Assembly (NCBI RefSeq): GCF_002899715.1
Contig: NZ_PPEK01000005.1
Coordinates: 1 to 64,000 of the forward strand
Direction of reading: 5' to 3'
DNA from: Enteroscipio rubneri
Lineage (GTDB): Bacteria > Actinomycetota > Coriobacteriia > Coriobacteriales > Eggerthellaceae
DNA length: 64,000 nucleotides
Below, piece by piece: positions 16,494-24,940 of this stretch (the stretch's first letter is position 1; the number at the start of each line of letters is the position of its first letter). Below the pieces are notes generated by a model. The model did not search any database and was not told the DNA's origin. It saw only the letters and a program-made list of their open reading frames with translations. Both the position numbers and the translations under genes were made by a program.

Positions 16494-16674
16494 TTCCCCG
16501 GCCTGCAAGTTGGCCGCTCCCTGTTCCCGGCTTTCCGCTGCGGCAGACTAACGGGTACGAACTTGCGGGTGGATAGCCGTTGCCGGCGCGATAGTGGCTC
16601 GTGGACGCGCCGATTTTGCGCAATGGGCCGTCTTCTGGACTGGTCCATCACGGTGCTTCGCGCTATCCATCAGC

Positions 16675-16715
16675 AAGAACGCCACCCGTACCTCGAAGGG
16701 GCGGGTGGCGTTCTT
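16675..16715. terminator. Bidirectional terminator between DUF4230 gene and sstT
   Basis: AAGAACGCCACCCG (16675-16688) pairs perfectly with CGGGTGGCGTTCTT (16702-16715). The A-rich and T-rich ends give short U-runs in both directions. It separates two convergent genes. Confidence 0.8.
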
Positions 16716-16767
16716 GCAGGTTTGAAGATCCCTGCTCGCAGCGGAGGCAGGGGGTTTCGGTTGTTTG

Positions 16768-18054
16768 TTAGGCCAGCTCGTTCTCGCTGAAGGTGTCCTT
16801 GCCTAGCTTGAAGTCCTCGCCATCCGCGTTCATGCGGCGATATTCGGCTGTGGCGGTGAACAGCACGTCGGAGGACGAGTTGAGCGCTGTTTCGCACGAG
16901 TCCTGGATCACGCCGATGATAAAGCCGATGGCTACCACCTGCATGGCCACGTCGTTGCCGATGCCGAACAGCGAGCAGGCCAACGGGATGAGCAGCAGCG
17001 ACCCCCCGGCGACGCCCGATGCCCCGCATGCCGACACCGCGGCGAGGACGCACAGGATGACGGCCGTGATCGGATCGACTGAAATGTCGAGCGTATGCGC
17101 GGCGGCCATGGTCATGACGGCAATGGTGACGGCCGCCCCAGCCATGTTGATGGTTGCGCCGAGCGGGATGGACACCGAGTAGTTGTCCTTGTCCAGACCC
17201 AGTTTGCGGCACAATTCCATGTTCACGGGGATGTTCGCGGCGGAGCTTCGGGTGAAGAAGGCGGTAAGGCCGCTATCCTTCAGACAGCGGAAGACGAGCG
17301 GGTAGGGGTTTTTCCGAACGCACGCAAACACGAGCAGCGGGTTCGTGATAAGCGCGATGACGAGCATGCAGCCTACGAGCAGCAGGATGAGCGAGCCGTA
17401 CTCGGCGAATATCTCAGGACCGTTCTGCGATACCGACGTGTATACGAGTCCCAGGATGCCGAACGGCGCAAGGCTGATTACCCAGCGCACCACTTTCGAC
17501 ACGGCATCGGCCACATTGGTGAACACCTCTTTGGTGGATTCGCCGGCTGCTCTGAGCGCGATGCCCAGCACGAGCGCCCACGCCAAGATGCCGATGTAGT
17601 TCGCATTAATAAGGGCGTCGACTGGATTTGAGACGATATTCATGACGAGCGTGGTCAGCACGTCGGCCACGCCGGTGGGCGAAGATTGCTCGACTGCGGG
17701 TTCAACGAGCGTAATGGTCATGGGGAACAGGAAGCTGCCGATCACGGCGACGAGTGCCGCTATGAGCGTGCTCACTATGTAGAGCAGCACTACCGTCTTC
17801 ATGGATCCGGCGGCTTTCGCGTTAGCAAGTGCGCTGATGACGAGGAAGAACACGAGGATAGGCGCCACCGCCTTCAGCGCCGAGACGAACAAAGTGCCCA
17901 AAAGCTCGACGAACTCGATTCCGGCTGGCGCGAATAGGCCCAGCGCGCCGCCGATGACGAGGCCGATCACGATTCGTTTAATCAGGCTGATGCTGTTCCA
18001 TGCTCGGCCGGCTCTCTTGACGAGCTCCCAAATCTTGTTCCCTTGATTCTCCAT
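16768..18054 (-). CDS. sstT: Serine/threonine:sodium symporter
   Basis: The protein is 428 residues from the ATG at 18054 ([20 protein letters not shown]), chosen for the GAGG-containing leader; the frame extends upstream without a better site. It is a dicarboxylate/amino acid:cation symporter family member with about eight membrane segments and re-entrant loops. The conserved [11 protein letters not shown]-like element appears as [17 protein letters not shown], and [18 protein letters not shown] is the family signature. The pattern matches SstT, which imports serine and threonine with Na+. It is monocistronic. Confidence 0.92.
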   Translation of the reverse strand: MENQGNKIWELVKRAGRAWNSISLIKRIVIGLVIGGALGLFAPAGIEFVELLGTLFVSALKAVAPILVFFLVISALANAKAAGSMKTVVLLYIVSTLIAALVAVIGSFLFPMTITLVEPAVEQSSPTGVADVLTTLVMNIVSNPVDALINANYIGILAWALVLGIALRAAGESTKEVFTNVADAVSKVVRWVISLAPFGILGLVYTSVSQNGPEIFAEYGSLILLLVGCMLVIALITNPLLVFACVRKNPYPLVFRCLKDSGLTAFFTRSSAANIPVNMELCRKLGLDKDNYSVSIPLGATINMAGAAVTIAVMTMAAAHTLDISVDPITAVILCVLAAVSACGASGVAGGSLLLIPLACSLFGIGNDVAMQVVAIGFIIGVIQDSCETALNSSSDVLFTATAEYRRMNADGEDFKLGKDTFSENELA

Positions 18055-18285
18055 GCGGTCCTCGTTTCTCCTGTGCGCGGACGCTCGCGCGAGCATGCTC
18101 CGATCGAGAAGCGCGGTCGTGCGGGCGTGCATGCGTCGTTCTGCACTGCCTGGCTCATGGTAGCAGAAACTTTACGTTGTCGGGAGTCCGGCTGGGCAAA
18201 GCGGTCGGAGCGCACGGGTGATGCTGGTGAACGTTCATGGGGGCGGCGGAGAGCTTTCACGCTGTGCGTTCCCGTCTTTTTTTGG

Positions 18286-18291
18286 TATGAT
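18286..18291 (+). promoter_or_regulatory. Likely -10 element for tRNA-Leu
   Basis: TATGAT lies 29 bases before the 5' end of tRNA-Leu and is preceded by a T-rich stretch. No clear -35 is seen. Assignment is by position only. Confidence 0.4.
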
Positions 18292-18319
18292 GGTCGCCGC
18301 GTCGAACCGACGTGAGCGT

Positions 18320-18404
18320 GCGGGCGTGGCGGAATTGGCAGACGCGCCAGATTTAGGTTCTGGTACCGAGAGGTGTGAAGGTTCAAGTCCTTTCGCCCGC
18401 ACCA
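18320..18404 (+). tRNA. tRNA-Leu (anticodon TAG)
   Basis: Acceptor GCGGGCG/CGCCCGC and anticodon stem CCAGA/TCTGG with loop TTTAGGT give anticodon TAG. A long variable arm (TACCGAGAGGTGT) and T loop TTCAAGT are present, with encoded CCA. The 85-base length fits a class II tRNA. Confidence 0.95.
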
Positions 18405-18553
18405 TGAAAAGAACGAGGCCGGGATCGTGTAAAGCGTCCTGGCTTTTTTACGTCTTGCTGCCTGGATCCGGTCGCGCCTCCGTGGTGATCCGCGCAGGTT
18501 CGCCTGCCCTCGAATTATCCGAATCGGAGAGCGGCGAGGTGCGCTCGTGCGCC

Positions 18554-18916
18554 TTAGGCGACGAACCGCCCGAGAAGGAAGCCCGCGACGGTGCAGGCGG
18601 CGGCGAACAGCGCTGACAGTGCGACGAGGCGCGCATCGCGGCGCTGTTCGCGCAGGCGCTCTGCTTCTGCGCGTCTCAGCTCGGGAAAATACGAACGGCC
18701 GTCGGAGGTTATGGTCACCACGACCCCTCGTTTGTCGTCCTGCTTTGCGGCAAGGGCTCCGTTCTCGATGAGCTCGCGTTGCAGGTCGTCATCGGGCCGG
18801 TAAGGGAAGGCGCAGCGGTACACCAGCTCGCCGCCGACGCTGCACGTGGCGTGCTCGTAGTCAAGCAGACGCGCCAACTCGCGTTCCTGCAGTAAGTTGA
18901 GGGACAGATTCGACAT
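18554..18916 (-). CDS. Small C-terminally anchored membrane protein, unknown
   Basis: This 120-residue protein begins MSNLSLNLLQERELARLLDY, with GAAGGATG before the ATG. Residues about 1-90 are soluble and charged; a single membrane segment near the C-terminus (about 97-117, LVALSALFAAACTVAGFLLG) would anchor it. The ELIENGALAAKQDDKRGVVVTITSDGRSYFP region resembles a small winged-helix wing. I do not recognise a family. It is monocistronic and points away from tRNA-Leu. Confidence 0.65.
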   Translation of the reverse strand: MSNLSLNLLQERELARLLDYEHATCSVGGELVYRCAFPYRPDDDLQRELIENGALAAKQDDKRGVVVTITSDGRSYFPELRRAEAERLREQRRDARLVALSALFAAACTVAGFLLGRFVA

Positions 18917-19206
18917 GACATCCTTCGTTTGAGCTTCGTTTTTTGTCGACCTTCATGATACCGTGACTCGCCGATCAATGGTAGCGGGAAAACCAATATC
19001 TACGAGGCGGCCTGCCGACGGGAAAGGACGAACGGTCGTACGCCCGGATGCCGCTCTTGCAGCCGGCGCGATGCCATGCATGCTGCCCGTACCGTGCGGC
19101 TGGCGCTGCCTTGTAGCAGCTCGTCGCGTTCGACGGACCTCGGGCCCTCGGCTTTCGGCCGGGAAGAGTTATTCATGGCATCCCGAAGGGCCATCCCGAA
19201 GGGCCT

Positions 19207-20961
19207 TAATTGAATTCGCAAGCTGGACACCTGTCCAGTTTGAACTTGCAATCGGATAGCGTAAGCCCTTGCCCTGTGCGAAGGCCTTCTGGCCCGAGCA
19301 TGGGGCGCTTTTCTTCTTCGAGCTGTTTCTCTACCATGGACAAGCCCTTCTCCCGGCCCAGGGAAGGAGGATGCCATGCCCAAGAAGAAGGGAGCGCACC
19401 TGGGTTTCGACGACAGGTGCGAGATAGAGGACATGCTCAAAGAGGGCGCGTCCTTTCGGGAGATCGCCCGGAAGCTCGAGGTGTCGCCCACGACGGTATC
19501 CAACGAGGTGAGGCTCAACAGGGTGCTCTTCAAGCCCAAGGCGATGCCGCAGAAGGCCCAGGCAAGGTGTGCGAAGTACCGCGGCTGCACCAAGGTCGCG
19601 CTCTGCCCCTTGTGCTCCTCCCGCGCCGCAGCCTGCAAGCGCTGCGGCATGAAGCGCTGCTGGGACATCTGCAGGGAGTTCGACCCGCACACCTGCAAGC
19701 GCCGCGAGCGCGCGCCGTTCGTCTGCTCGAAGTGCGACAAACGCGCCTACTGCACCTTTGAGAAAGCGCGCTACGTCGCCTCGAAGGCACAGGCAGCCCA
19801 CGACGCCCGCTTGAGCGCGGCCCATGCCGGCATCGCCTGCGAGCCGGGCGAGTTGGAAGACATGGTGGGCAAGGTGAAGGGGCTCCTTTCCCAAGGGCAG
19901 AGCCTTCAGGCCATCTGGCTCACCCATAGATCCGAGTTCCCGGTGTGCGAGCGCACCTTCTACAACTACATGGACAAGGGCGTGATGGGGCTAGCCAACA
20001 TCGAGCTGCCCAAGAAGGTCAAGCACGCCCCTCGCAAGGAGTGGGCGGACGGCAAGCCCAAGATGGACCTTGCCGGCAGGACCTACGCCGACTGGCTCGC
20101 CCTGCCCGACGACCTCAAGCTGCTCACCGTCCAGGTGGACTGCGTGGAAGGCCTCCGCCGCAACTCGAAGTGCATCCTCACGCTCCACTTCGTCCGCCTG
20201 TTCTTCCAGCTTTTCATCCTGCTCGAGAACAAGGACCAGGCCCACGTGAAGGCCGCCCTCGACGCGGTGGAGGCCTATTGCGAAGGCGTTTTCGAAGACG
20301 TCTTCCCGGTGATGCTGGGAGATCGCGGCTCGGAGTTCCTGGACTTCGCGAAGATCGAGACCGGCGCGGGCGGATCGCGCCGCACCCGGATGTTCTACTG
20401 CGATCCGGTGAAGCCGGGCCAGAAGGGGGCGTGCGAGAAGAACCATGTGGAGCTGAGGAAGATACTGCCGAAGGGGACCGACTTCGATGCCCTCACGTTC
20501 AACGACGTTGCCGAGGCGTGCTCGCACGTGAACTCGTATCCCAGGCCCGGCCAGGGGGCGGCGCCCATTCGGCTCGCCTCCCTGACCCTGCCTGCAAACC
20601 TGCTCGAGAGCCTCGGTGTCCATGCCGTCCCGCCAGACGACGTGATCATGACGCCCAGGCTGCTCGGGCTTTAGCGATTCCATTCTAATTGATTCATCAG
20701 GGCCGGGGCGAGGGTCTGCATATCTATTTGTATCGGGCGTCCGGATTGCTTTTGCAAAACTTGTACGGAGGCCTGCGCCAGCATGCCCTCGTTCGACCGC
20801 CTGCCCGAATCATCCGTTCAGAGCGCCCTCGAACCGACCCTTCGATTGCAAAATTGAAAGCAAACTGGACGGCCTAAGGACTATTCTCATTCATGATGTG
20901 CTTTGATACCCCGAACGTCCAGCTTGCTATTGCAGTGTCCAGGTTGCGAATGCAATCAACT
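19207..20961 (+). mobile_element. IS30-family insertion sequence with extra end-like repeats
   Basis: The transposase gene is bracketed by inverted ends. The left end is TGTCCAGTTTGAACTTGC (from 19232); the right end (20842-20870) reads inward GTCCAGTTTGCTTTC...TTGCAATCG. Outside these are further related motifs: an oppositely oriented copy ending at 19229, separated from the left end by only 2 bases (CC), and two copies at 20917 and 20936. The 14-mer GCATCCCGAAGGGC occurs at 19178-19191 and again at 20962-20975. The core element would be 19232-20870 (1639 bases); the wider span includes the nested or abutting ends. Confidence 0.75.
19376..20674 (+). CDS. IS30-family transposase
   Basis: The protein has 432 residues. 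The N-terminal helix-turn-helix (IEDMLKEGASFREIARKLEV SPTTVSNEV region, about 17-45) is IS30-like. A Cys-rich zinc-binding insert follows (about 63-125, several CxxC pairs). The DDE catalytic core has Asp in VQVDCVEG, Asp in MLGDRGSEF and Glu in KGACEKNHVELRK. The reading frame is intact with GGAGG before the ATG, so the element may be active. It is the only gene of the IS. Confidence 0.93.
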   Translation: MPKKKGAHLGFDDRCEIEDMLKEGASFREIARKLEVSPTTVSNEVRLNRVLFKPKAMPQKAQARCAKYRGCTKVALCPLCSSRAAACKRCGMKRCWDICREFDPHTCKRRERAPFVCSKCDKRAYCTFEKARYVASKAQAAHDARLSAAHAGIACEPGELEDMVGKVKGLLSQGQSLQAIWLTHRSEFPVCERTFYNYMDKGVMGLANIELPKKVKHAPRKEWADGKPKMDLAGRTYADWLALPDDLKLLTVQVDCVEGLRRNSKCILTLHFVRLFFQLFILLENKDQAHVKAALDAVEAYCEGVFEDVFPVMLGDRGSEFLDFAKIETGAGGSRRTRMFYCDPVKPGQKGACEKNHVELRKILPKGTDFDALTFNDVAEACSHVNSYPRPGQGAAPIRLASLTLPANLLESLGVHAVPPDDVIMTPRLLGL

Positions 20962-21167
20962 GCATCCCGAAGGGCGTGATCCGTTCGTCAGTTCTTCGTG
21001 AACGATCTTCCTCATCCGTACTATATATGCGATAATTCCGTTTTGGTGTGCTCAGAGCGCGATCCGGCAGTCGAGTCTGCGGGCCGCTGCGGGCCGCGCA
21101 TCCGAGCGGGGGCGAGCGCGCCGCAAGATGCCGCAAGGCGACCATAGAAACGATGGAGGATAGTTAC
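20871..21167. other. IS flank and trigger factor upstream region
   Basis: About 300 bases between the IS right end and tig. The first 105 bases hold two GTCCAG(N)TTG end-like motifs and the GCATCCCGAAGGGC repeat. After these, an AT-rich patch near 21020-21036 (ACTATATATGCGATAATTCC) offers TGCGATAAT as a possible extended -10 for tig. Nothing else is recognisable. Confidence 0.45.
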
Positions 21168-22658
21168 GTGGAAACAAAAGTTGAGGCATTGCAGGATAAC
21201 CGCACGAAAGTGACCGTTACTGTCGATGCCAAGGATATCGACGCCCGCATCAAGAAGACCTACAAGGATTTCGCGCACAAGTACAATTTCCCCGGGTTCC
21301 GCAAAGGCAAGGCCCCGCGCCCGATCATCGACAACGCCCTGGGCAAGGATGCTGTCCTTGCGACGGTGACCGACGACCTCGTCAACGGATCTTATCCTCT
21401 CGCCATCGACGACTGCGGCCTGTACCCTGTGTCCAAGCCTGAATTCGACGAGACCGACCTCGTCGAGGGCGGCAAGCCTTTCTCGTTCTCCTTCACCGTG
21501 GCTGTCAAGCCGGAGCTTGAACTGTCCGGCTACGATCCGGTCGAGATCAAGCTGCCCGCCGAGGGCGCATCCGATAAGGACGTCGACGATCAGATCGACG
21601 CGCTGCGCGAGCACTACTACTCGTTCGAGGACTGCTCGGCCGCTACGAAGGTGAAGGCCGACAGCCATATCGATCTGGCTATGAAGGCGACAGACGACAA
21701 GGGCGAGGAGATCCCCTCGCTCACGACCGAGAACCGTCCCTACAGCCTGGGCGGCAACCTGTTTCCGTCCGAGTTCGACGAGCAGCTCGTCGGCCTGAAA
21801 AAGGGCCAGACGACGACGTTCTCCATCGATATGCCCGACGATCCTCCTATCATGCTGGCGGCTCTCTCCGGCAAGACCTCGAAGATCGATTTCGAGGTCG
21901 AGGTGAAGGTTGTCAAGAAGAAGATCCTTCCTGAAGTTACCGACGAGTGGGTGAAGGAGACGATCGGCTTCGACGATGTCGCGTCCATGCGCTCCACCAT
22001 CGCCGATTCCATCGCCCAGCAGAAGTCCGCCATGATGCCGCGCATCAAGGAGAACGCGGTCCTGGTAGCGGTTGCCGAGCGCCTCGAAGGGGAGGCCCCC
22101 GAGAGCATGCGCGAGGAGGCCGAATCCACGCTCATCCAGGACTTCTTCCAGCAGCTTCAGAGTCAGAACATGTCCTTCGATCTGTACCTAGCCCAGCAAG
22201 GTATGACGCCTGACCAGTTCAAAGAGGATGTTAAGCTCCAGGCGGCCGATATTGCCGCCCAGGATCTTGCGCTCGACGCCTGGGCTCGTCACTTCGGTCT
22301 GGAAGCCACGGAGGAGGACGTGCTTGCGGAGTTTGCCAAGAGCGGCGCGGAGAAGCCCGAGGCTCTCAAGGCGGAGTGGCGCGAGAACGGCCAGCTGCAT
22401 CTGGTACGTCAAGGCGTGAGCCGCACGAAAGCGGTCATGGACCTGATGGAGAAGGCCGTTGTCACGGAGGTCGAGCCCGGAGCCCAAGACGAAAAAAAGA
22501 AGCCCGCGAAAAAGGCTTCTTCCAAGAAAGCCGCGAAGGCCGACGAGGCCCAGGATAACGGCGACAAGAAACCTGCTGCGAAGAAGGCCTCCTCGAAGAA
22601 GGCTACGGAGAAGAAACAGCCCGAAAAGCAGGAGGAGGGCTCCGAAGCCGCAGAATAG
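21168..22658 (+). CDS. tig: Trigger factor (ribosome-associated chaperone and prolyl isomerase)
   Basis: The protein is 496 residues from GTG 21168, chosen because GGAGG lies 8 bases upstream; the in-frame ATG at 21153 has none. The N-terminal ribosome-binding domain carries the signature FPGFRKGKAPRPIID. The FKBP-type domain follows, then the helical chaperone domain. The last 55 or so residues are an unusual Lys/Ala/Glu-rich tail (KKPAKKASSKKAAKADEAQ repeated), resembling histone-H1-like tails. It precedes clpP and clpX, a conserved tig-clpP-clpX order linking nascent-chain folding to proteolysis. Confidence 0.95.
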   Translation: METKVEALQDNRTKVTVTVDAKDIDARIKKTYKDFAHKYNFPGFRKGKAPRPIIDNALGKDAVLATVTDDLVNGSYPLAIDDCGLYPVSKPEFDETDLVEGGKPFSFSFTVAVKPELELSGYDPVEIKLPAEGASDKDVDDQIDALREHYYSFEDCSAATKVKADSHIDLAMKATDDKGEEIPSLTTENRPYSLGGNLFPSEFDEQLVGLKKGQTTTFSIDMPDDPPIMLAALSGKTSKIDFEVEVKVVKKKILPEVTDEWVKETIGFDDVASMRSTIADSIAQQKSAMMPRIKENAVLVAVAERLEGEAPESMREEAESTLIQDFFQQLQSQNMSFDLYLAQQGMTPDQFKEDVKLQAADIAAQDLALDAWARHFGLEATEEDVLAEFAKSGAEKPEALKAEWRENGQLHLVRQGVSRTKAVMDLMEKAVVTEVEPGAQDEKKKPAKKASSKKAAKADEAQDNGDKKPAAKKASSKKATEKKQPEKQEEGSEAAE

Positions 22659-22671
22659 CATCTGCACCACG

Positions 22672-22711
22672 CCTGTCCCCGACGCGCCTTCTCCGGCGCG
22701 TCGGGGACAGG
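22672..22711. terminator. Strong hairpin after tig
   Basis: CCTGTCCCCGACGCGCC pairs perfectly over 17 bases with GGCGCGTCGGGGACAGG around a 6-base loop. There is no T-run, so it may act as a Rho-dependent or stabilising structure, or set clpP levels. Confidence 0.65.
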
Positions 22712-22815
22712 TAACGATACGGTTCCCGGGCCTTGCGCAGCGCGACGTTTAACCGCACTATGACAGAGATGCAAGCAGGCCGCCGAGCGGCCGCAAGAGA
22801 TAAGCGAGGCATACC

Positions 22816-23436
22816 ATGTTTGACACGAAATCGGCATTGATTCCCTACGTCATCGAGCAGTCGCCGCGCGGCGAGCGCAGTTACGACATCTATTCTCGCC
22901 TGCTCAACGATCGTATCGTGTTCCTCGGCGAGGCTATCGACGACCATGTCGCCAACTCGGTGGTAGCACAGCTGCTGCACCTGGAGAGCGCCGACCCCGA
23001 TAAGGACATTTCTCTTTATATCAACTCGCCGGGCGGCTCGGTCACGGCGGGGCTCGCCATCCTCGACACCATGGACTTCATCAAGTGCGACGTGTCCACG
23101 ATCTGCTTGGGCGAGTGCGCTTCCATGGCTGCGGTGCTGTTGTCCAACGGTGCCAAGGGCAAGCGCTTGTGTCTGCCGAACTCGATGGTGCTCATCCATC
23201 AGCCGTCGGGCGGCGCCCAGGGCCAGCAGACCGAGATCGCCATCGTGGCCGACTTCATGCTGAAGACCCGCAACCGCCTGAACAAGATCTTGGCGGACAA
23301 TACCGGCCAGACGCTCGAGACCATCCAGAACGACACCGAGCGCGACAACTACATGACCGCAGAAGAGGCCGTCGCCTACGGATTGGTCGATCGCATCACT
23401 TCTTCGCGCGCTCTCACTGCTAGCTCCAACGAGTAG
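22816..23436 (+). CDS. clpP: ATP-dependent Clp protease proteolytic subunit
   Basis: This 206-residue protein ([20 protein letters not shown]) is the usual ClpP length. The catalytic triad is Ser103 in GECASMAAV, His128 in LIHQPSGG and Asp177 in NDTERDNYM. The serine motif differs from the common GxxASMGA in having Ala where the second Gly usually stands. It forms the peptidase chamber fed by ClpX, encoded immediately downstream (17-base gap), so co-expression is expected. Confidence 0.95.
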   Translation: MFDTKSALIPYVIEQSPRGERSYDIYSRLLNDRIVFLGEAIDDHVANSVVAQLLHLESADPDKDISLYINSPGGSVTAGLAILDTMDFIKCDVSTICLGECASMAAVLLSNGAKGKRLCLPNSMVLIHQPSGGAQGQQTEIAIVADFMLKTRNRLNKILADNTGQTLETIQNDTERDNYMTAEEAVAYGLVDRITSSRALTASSNE

Positions 23437-23453
23437 AGAAACGAATAGGATAC

Positions 23454-24833
23454 ATGAACGATAGACGCGACGAGTTCGGAAGCCGAGGCGACGAAATCGT
23501 CTGCGCCTTCTGCGGCAAGCAGCCGCACCAGGTGGCGGCGATGATATCGGGGCCGAACGGCATATTCATCTGCGACGAGTGCATATCGGTGTGCGCCGAC
23601 GCCATGATGCGCGACTTGGGGCTGAGCGTGCCCGGCTCCGACGATGGGGATGCAGGGCAGGATGCGCGGTCCGAGGCGGGGCGCCATGCGCGCGGGTACG
23701 CAGCCGAAGCCGCATCGACGGCGGAGCCTGCGCCGGAGGACGTACTGGCCGAGCTTCCTACGCCGCACGAGTTATACGCCGAGCTCTCCGAGCATGTGGT
23801 GGGCCAGGAGCAGGCCAAGCGCGCGCTCTCCGTGGCCGTATACAACCACTACAAGCGCATCAGCCTGGGTGCAGATGCCGAGGACGGCGACGTAGAGTTG
23901 GCCAAGAGCAACATCATGCTCTTGGGTCCCACGGGTTCCGGCAAGACGCTTTTGGCCCAAACACTTGCGCGCACGCTGAAAGTCCCGTTTGCCATCGCCG
24001 ATGCAACGACGCTCACCGAGGCCGGCTACGTGGGTGAGGACGTTGAGAACATCCTGCTCAAGCTCATGACGGCGGCCGACTTCGACATCCCGCGCGCCGA
24101 GATAGGCATCATCTACATCGACGAGATCGACAAGGTGGCACGCAAGGCCGAGAACCTGTCCATCACGCGCGACGTGTCGGGCGAAGGCGTGCAGCAAGCG
24201 CTGCTCAAGATCGTCGAGGGTGCGGAGGCGAGCGTCCCGCCGCAAGGCGGCCGCAAGCATCCCCAGCAGGAGCTGCTGCACATCGACACCACGAACATCC
24301 TGTTCATTCTTGGCGGCGCCTTCGTGGGATTAGCCGATATCATCGCCGCACGCGTCGGCAAGAGTGGTCTCGGCTTCACCGCCGAGCTGCCGGAAAGCCA
24401 GAAGCAGGCCGAAGCGGAACTGCTCGCTCAAGTGCTGCCGGAGGATCTCAACAAGTACGGTATGATTCCCGAGTTTGTGGGCCGCATCCCCGTGGTAACG
24501 TCGCTGAACGAGCTGTCGGAGGAGGATCTTGTGCGTATCCTCACCGAGCCGAGGAACGCGCTCGTGAAGCAGTACACGAAGATGTTCGAGTTCGAAGATT
24601 CTGAGCTTTCCTTCGAACCCGATGCTCTGCGCGCCATTGCACACGAGGCAGTGGAGCACGGCACGGGTGCGCGCGGCTTGCGCTCGATCTGCGAACGCGT
24701 TCTCATGGATGTGATGTACGACTTACCGGAACACGAGGGCGCAACTGTCGTCACGGTGCGGGCGAGCGACATCGAGGGCGAGACGCAGCCGGAAATCGTT
24801 TCGGCGGAGGAGAGCGTGAACAAGAGCGCATAG
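23454..24833 (+). CDS. clpX: Clp protease ATPase/unfoldase subunit
   Basis: This 459-residue protein has an N-terminal zinc-binding domain (CAFC and CDEC, about 17-43). A variable Ala/Asp-rich linker follows (about 60-100), longer than in Escherichia coli. The AAA+ module has Walker A GPTGSGKT (158-165), the pore loop GYVGED, Walker B IIYIDEID and sensor-2 GARGLRS. It recognises and unfolds substrates for ClpP. It is the last gene of the tig-clpP-clpX group. Confidence 0.95.
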   Translation: MNDRRDEFGSRGDEIVCAFCGKQPHQVAAMISGPNGIFICDECISVCADAMMRDLGLSVPGSDDGDAGQDARSEAGRHARGYAAEAASTAEPAPEDVLAELPTPHELYAELSEHVVGQEQAKRALSVAVYNHYKRISLGADAEDGDVELAKSNIMLLGPTGSGKTLLAQTLARTLKVPFAIADATTLTEAGYVGEDVENILLKLMTAADFDIPRAEIGIIYIDEIDKVARKAENLSITRDVSGEGVQQALLKIVEGAEASVPPQGGRKHPQQELLHIDTTNILFILGGAFVGLADIIAARVGKSGLGFTAELPESQKQAEAELLAQVLPEDLNKYGMIPEFVGRIPVVTSLNELSEEDLVRILTEPRNALVKQYTKMFEFEDSELSFEPDALRAIAHEAVEHGTGARGLRSICERVLMDVMYDLPEHEGATVVTVRASDIEGETQPEIVSAEESVNKSA

Positions 24834-24940
24834 CGGGCTTCACGCAGTTGGGCAGAAGGCAGGATTTCGCAGGGCGCTCTTTCATGAGCGCCCGTTCGCG
24901 CATAAGCGCAAAGCAGGCAAGCGAGACGAGAGAGCGGACC

